Shown in pieces: positions 35,512 through 43,991 of a stretch of DNA of 64,000 nucleotides. Both the position numbers and the translations under genes were made by a program. The stretch spans positions 124,001-188,000 of the forward strand of contig JACKCB010000003.1 in the NCBI GenBank assembly GCA_020634235.1, written 5' to 3'. The DNA comes from Ardenticatenaceae bacterium. Its GTDB lineage: Bacteria > Chloroflexota > Anaerolineae > Promineifilales > Promineifilaceae. Numbering within the stretch: the stretch's first letter is position 1; the number at the start of each line of letters is the position of its first letter. The notes under the pieces are model-generated. The model ran no database searches and had not been told where the DNA came from. It was given only the letters and a program-made list of their open reading frames with translations.

Positions 35512-35554
35512 CTCGCTTTCTCCTATGCAAACTAAGAATTACGGTTCAGAAATG

Positions 35555-36214
35555 TCAGGCCACGCCAGAAAGAAGCTCTTGCCGGCTGTTGAAGATGGTG
35601 GAGGCTTCTTGCGCGGCCGTATCGAGGGCGCGGATGCTGCCCTTGATGTCGCCATCATTGGCTACGGCCACCTGCAAGACGTCTACCTCGGCCGCGATTT
35701 TGTCGACGTGGGTCATCATATGGGCATCAAATTCGTAGATACGGGCCAGTTCTTCTTCTTTGATTTTGATGGCATCGAAGAAGCCGGCGTAGCCCTGGGG
35801 GGCGCTGCGAATTTTGTTGATGAGACCCATCAGCCGGCTTTCGGCCCGGCCGAGTGGTTCGGCGTGGTCGATGGCTTTGATGATGTCGCCGCTGAGGTCC
35901 TGGTGAACGTTGGACAGCTTCAGGCGGACTTCTTCCAGCCGGGCAGCCAGTGTTTCGCGAATGATCTGGTCGGCTTCGCGCCGCCGGCCGCGTTCCATGT
36001 AGCCGCTGAAGCCGGGTATCTTGCTGGCCAGACGGCCCAGGAAGCTGCTGTCGTCAGCGATACGCTCGTACATGTCGGGCATGGGCGCGGAATCTTTACC
36101 GGCCGGGGTGTCGTAGGTGATGGGACTGGCTGCCTTGAGGGTTTCTGGGGTTGCCCCGGCCGGGTCGGCCTTGGGGGCATCATCCGAACTGCTAAACACT
36201 GGGTAATCTGCCAT
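35555..36214 (-). CDS. Coiled-coil protein of unknown function
   Basis: 219 aa, acidic, soluble. A disordered N-terminus (PAGAT, PAGKDS) is followed by FLGRLASKIPGFSGYMERGR and long helices (residues ~80-210) predicted to form a coiled coil. AAGGAGTG before the ATG. No recognised domain. It lies 43 bp upstream of the SPFH-HTH gene and is probably its partner. Confidence 0.75.
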   Translation of the reverse strand: MADYPVFSSSDDAPKADPAGATPETLKAASPITYDTPAGKDSAPMPDMYERIADDSSFLGRLASKIPGFSGYMERGRRREADQIIRETLAARLEEVRLKLSNVHQDLSGDIIKAIDHAEPLGRAESRLMGLINKIRSAPQGYAGFFDAIKIKEEELARIYEFDAHMMTHVDKIAAEVDVLQVAVANDGDIKGSIRALDTAAQEASTIFNSRQELLSGVA

Positions 36215-36363
36215 TTTTCACTCCTTCAGTAAGTTGATAGGACCGATTTGCAAAGACCCGGAGACCGCGCCGGAGGAAAATGGCGGTCATTCCTCTAACG
36301 CCTTTCTCCGGCACAAGCATCTGCACCAGAACGACGGCCGGATGGTTCCCGGCCGGGTCGCAT

Positions 36364-36876
36364 CTAATCCAGGAAGTACTCCGTGCCACAATAGGGGCAG
36401 CGAATAACCCCCTGACCGGCCAGGGTCAACTGTCCATTGCAGACCTCACATTGGGTCCGTTCGCGCAGTTGGCTGGCCTGTCGAGAGTATAACATACCTT
36501 CATCCCAATTGACATAGCCTGAGAAGAGGCGCTTGCCCACCAGATCATACAAAAGCTGTTGTACTTCGTCACGCCCGAGGTTCATCTCAATGGCCAGATC
36601 GCTGATGGCCACCTGGCCGCGGGTAGACACCATGTTGAGCAATTGGCGCTGCTGCTGGGCTTTGCCGGCCACTTTGGCTTCCTGGCCGCCCTTCCACAGC
36701 AAGAAGAGGCCGGCGCCCAGTGGGGCCAGCAAGATGATGCCAAACAGGGCAAAACCCAGCACGGCGGCTCCGGCCGTGCGGCTGCCTTCTAGCGTGGGGA
36801 CAAACATCACCAGCGCCAGCAGCAAACAGCCGATGAGGGCGCCAATAATCAGGAGAATGCCAATCGTTCGTGCCAT
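36364..36876 (-). CDS. Membrane protein with winged-helix-like region and zinc ribbon
   Basis: 170 aa from ATG 36876; the longer frame starts inside a mobile-type repeat. Two N-terminal membrane helices (~3-60), a cytosolic region with winged-helix character (QLLNMVSTRGQVAISDLAIE), and a C-terminal zinc ribbon (CEVCNGQL, CPYCGTEYF). No function is known. It belongs to the run of minus-strand genes from DUF2207 to SPFH. Confidence 0.7.
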   Translation of the reverse strand: MARTIGILLIIGALIGCLLLALVMFVPTLEGSRTAGAAVLGFALFGIILLAPLGAGLFLLWKGGQEAKVAGKAQQQRQLLNMVSTRGQVAISDLAIEMNLGRDEVQQLLYDLVGKRLFSGYVNWDEGMLYSRQASQLRERTQCEVCNGQLTLAGQGVIRCPYCGTEYFLD

Positions 36877-36911
36877 AGGGAGCGTCCTTTTGTGTCTGTA
36901 CAGGTAGGTTT

Positions 36912-36952
36912 GCTGAGCCTGTCGACAGGCACCGGGCTTCGACAGGCTCAGC
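36912..36952. repeat. REP-like inverted repeat (TCGACAGGCTCAG type)
   Basis: Perfect 14-bp inverted repeat GCTGAGCCTGTCGA / TCGACAGGCTCAGC with a 13-nt loop. The arm is a widespread bacterial interspersed element; only one copy was noticed in this window. It lies between DUF2207 and the zinc-ribbon gene. Confidence 0.7.
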
Positions 36953-36981
36953 CCTCGACAGCGCGGCATTGTTATGGCATG

Positions 36982-38820
36982 TTAGCCAAAACCGCCGCCG
37001 CCACCGCCGCTGCTGCCGCCACTAAAGCCACCGCTGAAACCACCACCGCCGCTGCTGCTGGAGGAACGGGTGCTGACCAGGACGGATTGGGTTGAGGTGA
37101 GCATCCGCGTGAGGCCGCTGGACATGCTTTCCAGGCCGCCGGTCATGCCACGGGACATGCCTTCCAGGCTAGGGCCACCGGCTCCGGCGCTGCCCATGCT
37201 GCCCTGATGCCCCCGGCCGGGGCCGTGCGCCAGAATGACCGGGGCGTACCAATGGGGCACGGGCGTATTGGGAACCTGCGAGAATTTGCGAATCCAACTG
37301 CGCTCCAGGCCAAAGGCAACTGCATAGGCCAGGTACTGCTCAAAAATCGCGGTTGCCTGCTGCAGATCGGCGTACTTCTCAATATCCTGCAAATAGGTCT
37401 TGAAGGCAGACCATTTGGCTGCCTCCTCAGCGCCCAGGGCCGTCTTAGCCGGCATGAATTGGGCCGTGGCCAGCATGACCAGGCCGGTGAGGCCAAAGGC
37501 GAAGGCCGGGCACAGCGCCGTGGCCACACTGTCGCTGAGGAAGGCGCTGGCCAGCCAGAAAGAGCCACCGGCCAGGGTCAGGATGAGGATGCCCAGGCAG
37601 CCATAGTTGTTGCGGGTGGACTCTGGCGAACTGCGAACATAGCCGGCTGTGCGCAGCTCTTCATAGAGCTGCTTGCGGATACCTGGCAGCTTGCTGGAGA
37701 AGTTGTATTTCAGGTCGTTCAACCTGCGGCTGCTCTTTCGGCCAAAGACACCGTCCATAATGGCCCGTTCGTAGGGGCGCAGGTCTGTGGGGGTAATGTC
37801 GGTTTTGCTGAAGACAAAATCCCGGCCGCTCTTTGTTTCGGTCATGGTCATGTAGCCGCGCCGGGCCAGATCGATTAGCGTGGACATGACGTCTTGGATT
37901 TGTGCTTTCTCGTCGATCAGGGTGCCGACGACAGCAGGGGGGAGGTTGCTGGGCGGTTCTGCCAGGTAGTCGGGAACGGCGGTGCCCACTTGCGGGTCAC
38001 GGCCAACGAGGTACCACAACAGCAGCACCAGCAGCGGCCCGACGACAGCCACAAAGATGGAGAATAGCAGGATCAGCAGGGCCTGGACGTCGGCAACTTG
38101 CTCGTTCTGCTGCCATTCGGGCGTGGTTAGGGCCAACTGCCCGGTGGGGAAGCGCACGCCAACTTCTACGTCGGACCCGGCCGGGCGGGGTTCGGTAAGC
38201 GTGAATACCACTTGCCGCCCATCTTCGCTGACCTGGGTGGTGATGCCGTCGTTTTCCCGGCCGGCGACGCTGGCAGTGGTCGATTCGGCGCGGATGCCTT
38301 CCGGCAAAGTGATGGTGATCTGGCCGGCGCGAATGGTCTTGCCCAGGTCGGCCGGCATGGCATTCCAATATACCTGGTCGCCACCCGGCTCGGTGCGGAT
38401 GCCACCGGCGACCGTGTAGCTGAAGGTGTAGACGTGCTGGCCGGTGGCCGGTGCAAAGTACCAGTAGACTGTCGTTTCGTCTTTGCTGGTGGAGACGCGG
38501 AAGGTGTTGGGGGCCTGGCTGCTGTCTTCGCGGAAGATGGTGACGCCCTCGCGCACGCCGATATCGCGCAGGCCATCGTTGCGGCCGGCGTCGTTTATGG
38601 GGATGTTGCGATAGCCATAGGTGAAAGGCTCCCCGGAGAAGACCAGGGTTTGCTCTTCCTCCACCCGCAGGTCACCATTTTCCAGGACGGTGATCTCTAC
38701 GTTGAAGCTTTCCCAAAAATAGTCCTTGGTTTGGGCGGCGCTGGTTTGGGGAAATAAGAACAGGCCAACGAGCAGAAGGGCGAGGACAACAAGCAGGTGG
38801 TGACGAGAACGGGGGTTCAT
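36982..38820 (-). CDS. DUF2207 membrane protein
   Basis: 612 aa. Signal peptide (VLALLLVGLFLFPQTSAAQT), extracytoplasmic beta domain of DUF2207 (YFWESFNVEITVLENGDLRV, YWYFAPATGQHVYTFSY), one central membrane helix (LLILLFSIFVAVVGPLLV), a cytosolic region with two more helices and a Ser/Gly-only tail (GGGGFSGGFSGGSSGG). All are typical of the family (YciQ-like), whose role is unknown. It leads the downstream set of zinc-ribbon, coiled-coil and SPFH genes. Confidence 0.88.
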   Translation of the reverse strand: MNPRSRHHLLVVLALLLVGLFLFPQTSAAQTKDYFWESFNVEITVLENGDLRVEEEQTLVFSGEPFTYGYRNIPINDAGRNDGLRDIGVREGVTIFREDSSQAPNTFRVSTSKDETTVYWYFAPATGQHVYTFSYTVAGGIRTEPGGDQVYWNAMPADLGKTIRAGQITITLPEGIRAESTTASVAGRENDGITTQVSEDGRQVVFTLTEPRPAGSDVEVGVRFPTGQLALTTPEWQQNEQVADVQALLILLFSIFVAVVGPLLVLLLWYLVGRDPQVGTAVPDYLAEPPSNLPPAVVGTLIDEKAQIQDVMSTLIDLARRGYMTMTETKSGRDFVFSKTDITPTDLRPYERAIMDGVFGRKSSRRLNDLKYNFSSKLPGIRKQLYEELRTAGYVRSSPESTRNNYGCLGILILTLAGGSFWLASAFLSDSVATALCPAFAFGLTGLVMLATAQFMPAKTALGAEEAAKWSAFKTYLQDIEKYADLQQATAIFEQYLAYAVAFGLERSWIRKFSQVPNTPVPHWYAPVILAHGPGRGHQGSMGSAGAGGPSLEGMSRGMTGGLESMSSGLTRMLTSTQSVLVSTRSSSSSGGGGFSGGFSGGSSGGGGGGFG

Positions 38821-38922
38821 GGGTGTCCATCCTAAACATGCAGCGATTTTCTGGGTCGAAAGGCAACTGCCTGATACAAACAGTATTCTGCACAGTATAG
38901 TGGAATTTGCCGTTTTTCGCAG

Positions 38923-39720
38923 CTAGTTTGGCCTATTGGCCGGCGATTCCAGCCACCGGGTGCGCATGGTGGCGAGTTGGCCGCCGGCCTGTAGGCGGGC
39001 CAGGCTCTGGTTGAGCTGGTCTAGTAGCTGTTCGTCTTCTATACGTACAACCAGGGCAAAGGGTTCTGTGGTGAGCGGCTCCCCGGCCGGGTGCAGTTGT
39101 CCCTCATCGTGTGTCGCAGCCAGATAGAGGTAGGCGCTAATGGCATCGGTGATGGCGGCATCGGCCGCGCCGGCGGCCACGGCGGCCAGGGCCTCGTCGG
39201 GCGTGTTGTAGGGGGTGATGGTCAGGTTGGGCAGGCGGCGGGTGTATTCGGTGGCCAGCACGTGCCCCTCGGCCCCCAGCTCGACGGCCACGACCCGGCC
39301 GGGTAGGTCGGCCACACTGCGCACCGCTGACCCGGCCGGGAGCAGCAACAACTGTCCGGCGTTGAAATAAGGCTCGCTGTAGGCAAAATCGCGCGTCCGC
39401 TCCGGCTGAATTACCAGCGCCGAGAGCAGCACATCCACCCGGCCGGTGGCCAGGGCGTCGTACAGGCCGTCATAGCCGAGGTGAACGAATTCGGCCGTTA
39501 GTCCCAGGTCGCTGGCCAGGGCGTGGGCCAGGTCAACGTCGAAGCCGTGCAGCTCGCCGCCTTCGGTGGACTCAAATGGTGGATAGGTGGGGTCTAGCCC
39601 TACGCGCAGTACGCCGCTGGCCTGGATTTGGGGCCAAACGCCCCCGGCCGGGCGGCAGCCGGCCAGCAGCAGGATGAGCAGGAGCAGCAGGTGATGGGGG
39701 AAACGAGCTTTGATAGACAC
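38923..39720 (-). CDS. Amino-acid-type ABC substrate-binding lipoprotein (SBP family 3)
   Basis: 265 aa extracytoplasmic receptor. Lipoprotein signal LLLILLLAGC, then the family-3 ligand fold: LRVGLDPTYPPFESTEGGEL, GRVDVLLSALVIQPERT, FAYSEPYFNAGQ. Usual ligands are polar amino acids. No permease or ATPase is adjacent, so it either works with distant partners or as a sensor. The start codon is GTG, 3 nt after the stop of the glycoside hydrolase gene. Confidence 0.88.
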   Translation of the reverse strand: MSIKARFPHHLLLLLILLLAGCRPAGGVWPQIQASGVLRVGLDPTYPPFESTEGGELHGFDVDLAHALASDLGLTAEFVHLGYDGLYDALATGRVDVLLSALVIQPERTRDFAYSEPYFNAGQLLLLPAGSAVRSVADLPGRVVAVELGAEGHVLATEYTRRLPNLTITPYNTPDEALAAVAAGAADAAITDAISAYLYLAATHDEGQLHPAGEPLTTEPFALVVRIEDEQLLDQLNQSLARLQAGGQLATMRTRWLESPANRPN

Positions 39721-39722
39721 GT

Positions 39723-40868
39723 TTATGACCCGGCCGGGGGAACGTTGCCGGTGAACTCTTGCAGCGCATCGTAAATGGGCTTGGGGATGAATTCCGGCGT
39801 CACCAGGGTGTAATAGTCCATGTAGCTCTTGGTTGGCGCGGGAAAGCGGAAGGCCCAGATGGCCAGGAGTTCTACGAAGGGCCAGTTGGCTTCAGCGTAG
39901 CGCACGGCGTCCAGGGTGTAGGTGATACGCTGCCCCGGCCGGACGGCGCGCGTCCAGCGCGGGTGGTCGTTCCAGCCCGTTTCGGTGATGTACATGGGCG
40001 TGGCGGCATCGTTGTGGGCCACCATCACCTGGCGCATCAGCTCCACGCGGCGGAAGTTGAGGACCCCGGGGTCTGGCTCGGCTTCCGGCGGAAAGGTGAG
40101 GCCATAGACGTGTACCGCCAGGCCATCGAAGTAATCGGCGGCCCCGGCCGCGTACATCTCATCCAGGTAGACGAGGTCGTTTAGCCCCCAGGGCGACCCG
40201 GCCGGTTCCAGCGTGGGGGCCAGCGCCCCGGCCAGCACGGTGACGTCCGGATTGGCGGCCTTCACGGCCGGGTAGACCACGCGGAGCAGGTCCACGTAAT
40301 CCTGGGGCGTGGTCACCCGGTAGCCCCATTCGTAGCTCAGGTTGGGTTCGTTGCCCACGATCAGGTAGCCCACTTTGCCCTGGTAGCGAGCAGCAAAGGC
40401 GGCGGCGAACGCGGCGAAGTAGCCGTAAGCGCCGGCATCCAGGTAGGTGAGCGGCGTGTCTGGCGGCCTGGCCCAATCGGGGGTCAGGCCAATGCGGGCG
40501 ACGATTTGCAGCCCCTGGGCGTGGGCATGCTCGACCACCAGGTCGGGATGTTCCCAGGCGATACTGCCATCTTGGGCCTGGTAATAGGCCCAGGGAAAGA
40601 ACTCCACGATGGCGCTGGCGCCCATCTGGCGCACCATCTGCAAGCTGCGCTGGATCTTCCACGCCTCTACTTCGTCGGTGAGGCGGGTGTGGACGGCCAG
40701 GAGGGGGTGGCTGGTGTGGACGCGCTGCGGCGGGCCAGGGGTGATGAGCAGTGGGGGAGGCTGTAGGGTGTTGAAAAGGCTAAGCAGCAGCAGCAGCCGG
40801 AGGCCGCTGCCCAGCCGCAGCCCGGCCAACCGCTGTCGCGCGGTCTTCCTATCCGGCCGGGTGGGCAT
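39723..40868 (-). CDS. GH-A clan glycoside hydrolase (TIM barrel), membrane-anchored
   Basis: 381 aa with an N-terminal hydrophobic segment (~19-35), so exported. The barrel has the clan A pair: acid/base Glu174 in VGNEPN and nucleophile Glu296 in YITETGWN, as in GH5/GH39/GH53-type enzymes; family unassigned. It overlaps the upstream nucleotidyltransferase-like gene by 20 bp and precedes the solute-binding lipoprotein, so a carbohydrate is the expected substrate. Confidence 0.83.
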   Translation of the reverse strand: MPTRPDRKTARQRLAGLRLGSGLRLLLLLSLFNTLQPPPLLITPGPPQRVHTSHPLLAVHTRLTDEVEAWKIQRSLQMVRQMGASAIVEFFPWAYYQAQDGSIAWEHPDLVVEHAHAQGLQIVARIGLTPDWARPPDTPLTYLDAGAYGYFAAFAAAFAARYQGKVGYLIVGNEPNLSYEWGYRVTTPQDYVDLLRVVYPAVKAANPDVTVLAGALAPTLEPAGSPWGLNDLVYLDEMYAAGAADYFDGLAVHVYGLTFPPEAEPDPGVLNFRRVELMRQVMVAHNDAATPMYITETGWNDHPRWTRAVRPGQRITYTLDAVRYAEANWPFVELLAIWAFRFPAPTKSYMDYYTLVTPEFIPKPIYDALQEFTGNVPPAGS

Positions 40869-42048
40869 AATTGTCGTCCACGGTCTCGGCCAGGGCGCGG
40901 TAATGATCCATCCACCAGCTCAACTGGTGCTGGATGGCGTCGATGCGTTGGATTTGGGGCGCTTCCCGGCCGGGGAGCGGCTCAGACGAGTCCGGGCGGG
41001 GAAACCCTTGCAGGCGATAGAGCAGCTCTGATTGCAGTTGCAGGTTGAGCAGGCGGTTTTGCAGGTCGTGGATAACTTTGTGGACTTCATCGGGGTTGGC
41101 GGCCGCCAGATATTGTTGGGTCAGGGTGACGTTGGCCCAGATGGCGGCGCGCCGGGCCATGGTGCGGCAGGCCATGGAGGGGGGCACGGACAGGTTGGCC
41201 AGCGGATCTTGCCCCCAGACGTGTTCCAGGCGGGAGAGCAAGAAATCGAGCGGGGCGTAGCCGCGGACGCTCAGCCGCAGCTGGGCGGCGGTGGTAACGC
41301 AAATGGCCTGAAAGTGGGTGTCGATGGATTCGCTGAGCCGGTCCCAGTCGATGCCGAGCAGCAGCGGCGGCGCCAGCGCCGGAATGACAAAGATGATGCG
41401 GGCGCTGTCACGGTAGATGCCTTCCAGGTTGAAGGTGTCGTGGCGGCGCAGGGTTAACGGGGCAGTGCCCCGGCCGGGGATAAATGAGCCTACGCGCTTG
41501 TTCAGCTGATCCTGGATGAGGGCAAAGAGCTGGGCCGCGGTTAATGTGTCTGGCAGCGGCCGGCTGGCCAGTTGGCGAGCCAGGCGATGGAGCCGGTGGT
41601 GCGCCTGTTCTACCAGCCGTGGCGACAGCAGGCGCGTGGCCAGCGCCGTGGAGGCGCGCATCGCCTCGGTGACCAGGTAGGCGGCCTGGCCCACGGGATC
41701 GGGATAGAAGCTGCCTGGCGCAAGTTTGCCGGCGTAGGCCTCGGCGTGGTGGTACAGGTGATGGCTGAGGGCGGGGCTGAGGGACACTAGCTGGGCTAGT
41801 GTGGCCTGGGTCATGATGGCGGGGGGGCGTCCTAGCACCGCCTGGTGGCGCTGCCAGACGGGGCCGAAGGCCTCGCGCACGCTGTGCAGGCTGGTGCCAT
41901 CGGTCACGATGACGAACAGGTTGATGTCGGACCGGCCGGGGACGTAGTAGGGGGTGGTGGCGCTGCCATATAGGTAAACAGCCTCCAACTGATCGGCCAG
42001 GCGCTGATCGAGTACGCGGACGAGGTCATCTACGGCAGCGAAATCCAT
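40849..42048 (-). CDS. Nucleotidyltransferase-fold protein with altered catalytic motif
   Basis: 399 aa. Residues ~20-50 form a pol-beta nucleotidyltransferase fold: YLYGSATTPYYVPGRSDINL with Gly28-Ser29 and Asp41-x-Asn43. Active members have DxD here, so the second metal ligand is replaced by Asn. The C-terminal ~300 residues are helical and unrecognised. A TATAAT ends 8 nt before the ATG. It could be an inactive or regulatory domain. It overlaps the glycoside hydrolase gene by 20 bp. Confidence 0.65.
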   Translation of the reverse strand: MDFAAVDDLVRVLDQRLADQLEAVYLYGSATTPYYVPGRSDINLFVIVTDGTSLHSVREAFGPVWQRHQAVLGRPPAIMTQATLAQLVSLSPALSHHLYHHAEAYAGKLAPGSFYPDPVGQAAYLVTEAMRASTALATRLLSPRLVEQAHHRLHRLARQLASRPLPDTLTAAQLFALIQDQLNKRVGSFIPGRGTAPLTLRRHDTFNLEGIYRDSARIIFVIPALAPPLLLGIDWDRLSESIDTHFQAICVTTAAQLRLSVRGYAPLDFLLSRLEHVWGQDPLANLSVPPSMACRTMARRAAIWANVTLTQQYLAAANPDEVHKVIHDLQNRLLNLQLQSELLYRLQGFPRPDSSEPLPGREAPQIQRIDAIQHQLSWWMDHYRALAETVDDNYAHPAG

Positions 42049-42056
42049 AATAGATG

Positions 42057-42062
42057 ATTATA
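42057..42062 (-). promoter_or_regulatory. Predicted -10 box, leaderless, nucleotidyltransferase-like gene
   Basis: TATAAT on the minus strand, 8 nt before the ATG at 42048. No convincing -35. Confidence 0.45.
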
Positions 42063-42141
42063 GCCGAGTATGCCTGATTAGCGACCACCCGGCCGGGGGA
42101 AGATGGCCCGGCGGTTAATCTCTCATCTGGCAAAAGAGCGG

Positions 42142-42147
42142 TATAAT
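42142..42147 (+). promoter_or_regulatory. Predicted -10 box of the epimerase gene
   Basis: TATAAT with weak -35; leader ~35 nt, then AGGAG and ATG 42189. Divergent from the promoter at 42057. Confidence 0.45.
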
Positions 42148-42188
42148 AGGCGCAGTTCGCTCGTACCGACTTGTTTAGGAGAGATGGC

Positions 42189-43136
42189 ATGCGTGTTTTC
42201 ATCACTGGCTCTACGGGGTTTGCCGGTTCGCATTTGGTGGATCAGTTGTTGGCAGAAGGGCACCAGGTTTTTGGCCTGGTACACCCGGCCACCAGCAACC
42301 AGCCGGTTAATCCGCACCCCAATTTTGTGGCTATTGAGGGGGATTTGCTGGTGTTGGACTCGTTGAAGGTGGCGGTGGCGGCGTCCCGGCCGGAGCAGGT
42401 TTACCACCTGGCGGGGCAGGCGCTCACGGCGCAGTCATGGCAGAAACCGGCGCTGACGCTGCAAGTGAATACAATTGGCACGGTGAATTTGCTGGAGGCG
42501 GTGGTAGCCTATGGCCGCCCTAAGACGGTGATCGTGACCAGTGCGGAGATTTATGGGGCAATCCGGCCGGGAGATTTGCCCATCACCGAGCGGAGTGTGC
42601 CCCAGCCGCGCCATCCGTATGGCGTGAGCAAGTGGGCGGCCGGGCAGTTGGTGCCGCTATACCAACAGCGGTATGACCTGCCAGTGGTGGAGGCACGCCC
42701 TTTTAACCACATCGGGCCGCGGCAGACGCTGGGCTTTGTGGTGCCAGACTTCGCCAGCCAGTTGGCGGCCATTAAGCTGGGCCAGCTTCCGCCGGAGATG
42801 CTGGTGGGTAACCTTTCGGCGGAGCGTGATTTTACGGATGTGCGCGACGTGGCGCGGGCTTATCGGGCGCTGGCTGACCGCGCCCGGCCGGGTGAAACGT
42901 ATATTATCTGCTCCGGCCGGGCTGTTGCTATCCAGGTGCTGTTGGAGGCATTGGTCAGGCTGGCTGGGGTTTCGGTGACCATTAATTATGACCCGGCGCG
43001 CATGCGCCCGTCTGATACGCCGGTGCTGTTTGGCAGCTACGGCAAAATCCAGCAAGACACCGGCTGGGTCCCGACGATTGGCCTGGAACAGTCACTGGCG
43101 GATGCGCTGGCCGAGTGGCTGGCGCGCGGGAGGTAG
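42189..43136 (+). CDS. NAD(P)-dependent sugar epimerase/dehydratase (GDP-mannose 4,6-dehydratase/Rmd-like)
   Basis: 315 aa extended short-chain dehydrogenase. Rossmann motif ITGSTGFAGSHLVDQL, catalytic HPYGVSKWA (YxxxK), VEARPFNHIGPRQ typical of GDP-sugar reductases/dehydratases. It acts on a nucleotide-diphosphate sugar, probably a GDP-hexose. The AGGAG lies 7 nt before ATG 42189, so the TTG at 42171 is rejected. TlyA follows on the same strand. Confidence 0.85.
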   Translation: MRVFITGSTGFAGSHLVDQLLAEGHQVFGLVHPATSNQPVNPHPNFVAIEGDLLVLDSLKVAVAASRPEQVYHLAGQALTAQSWQKPALTLQVNTIGTVNLLEAVVAYGRPKTVIVTSAEIYGAIRPGDLPITERSVPQPRHPYGVSKWAAGQLVPLYQQRYDLPVVEARPFNHIGPRQTLGFVVPDFASQLAAIKLGQLPPEMLVGNLSAERDFTDVRDVARAYRALADRARPGETYIICSGRAVAIQVLLEALVRLAGVSVTINYDPARMRPSDTPVLFGSYGKIQQDTGWVPTIGLEQSLADALAEWLARGR

Positions 43137-43190
43137 GCATGGTGCGTCCTGCATCTTCCGTGGTAGATGGTGGGTCGGGTCTCCTCGCTC

Positions 43191-43979
43191 ATGTCTAAAA
43201 GCCGCAAGGAACGTCTTGACAAGCTGCTGGTGGCGCGTGGGCTGGCCCCGACGCGGGCCAAGGCGCAGGCGTATGTGATGGCCGGTGAGGTGCAGGTGAA
43301 TGGGGTGCGGGCTGACAAGGCGGGGATGCAGGTGGACAGCCGGGCTGAGATTACAGTGGTGAGCCGCCTGCCATATGTGGGACGAGGGGGGTATAAGCTG
43401 GCCGGCGCGCTGGAGGCATTTGGCATTGATGTAACCGGCCGGGTGTGTGCCGATGTGGGGGCCAGCACGGGGGGCTTCACAGATGTGCTGCTGCAGCAGG
43501 GGGCGGCGCGGGTGTATGCGCTGGATGTGGGCTATGGTCAGCTTGATTACAAGCTGCGTCGCGACCGGCGCGTGGTGGTTATGGAGCGGACCAATGCCCG
43601 GCACGTGACGGCGCTGCCGGAGGCGGTGCGCTTTGTGTGTATTGACGTGTCGTTTATCTCGCTGAAGCTGATCTTGCCGGCGGTGCAGGGCTGGCTGGCG
43701 CAGGATTCGGACGTGGTGGCGCTGGTGAAGCCGCAGTTTGAGGCGGGGCGGGATCAGGTGGGCAAGGGGGGCATTGTGAAGGACCCGGCGGTGCACCGGC
43801 AGGTGCTGGCCGAGCTGGTAAGGTGGTCGGCGGCGCAGGGGCTGGCCCCGGCCGGGTTGGTGCGCTCGTCCATTGAGGGGGCGGATGGGAATGTGGAGTT
43901 TTTGCTGTGGCTCCGGCCGGGGGGTGAACCCCGGCCGGGTATGGAGGCGATCATCGAGTCGCTGCTGGAAGAAGCGTAG
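43191..43979 (+). CDS. tlyA: TlyA-family rRNA 2'-O-methyltransferase
   Basis: S4 RNA-binding domain (ERLDKLLVARGLAPTRAKAQ) followed by an FtsJ-type methyltransferase: VCADVGASTGGFTDVLLQQG, YALDVGYGQLDYKLR, LVKPQFEAGRDQVGKGG. 262 aa. The family methylates 16S and 23S rRNA ribose positions or has hemolysin activity. The start at 43191 matches the usual N-terminus; 43167 is an alternative, and neither has a strong Shine-Dalgarno. Confidence 0.9.
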   Translation: MSKSRKERLDKLLVARGLAPTRAKAQAYVMAGEVQVNGVRADKAGMQVDSRAEITVVSRLPYVGRGGYKLAGALEAFGIDVTGRVCADVGASTGGFTDVLLQQGAARVYALDVGYGQLDYKLRRDRRVVVMERTNARHVTALPEAVRFVCIDVSFISLKLILPAVQGWLAQDSDVVALVKPQFEAGRDQVGKGGIVKDPAVHRQVLAELVRWSAAQGLAPAGLVRSSIEGADGNVEFLLWLRPGGEPRPGMEAIIESLLEEA

Positions 43980-43991
43980 CGGCCGCCCTCT

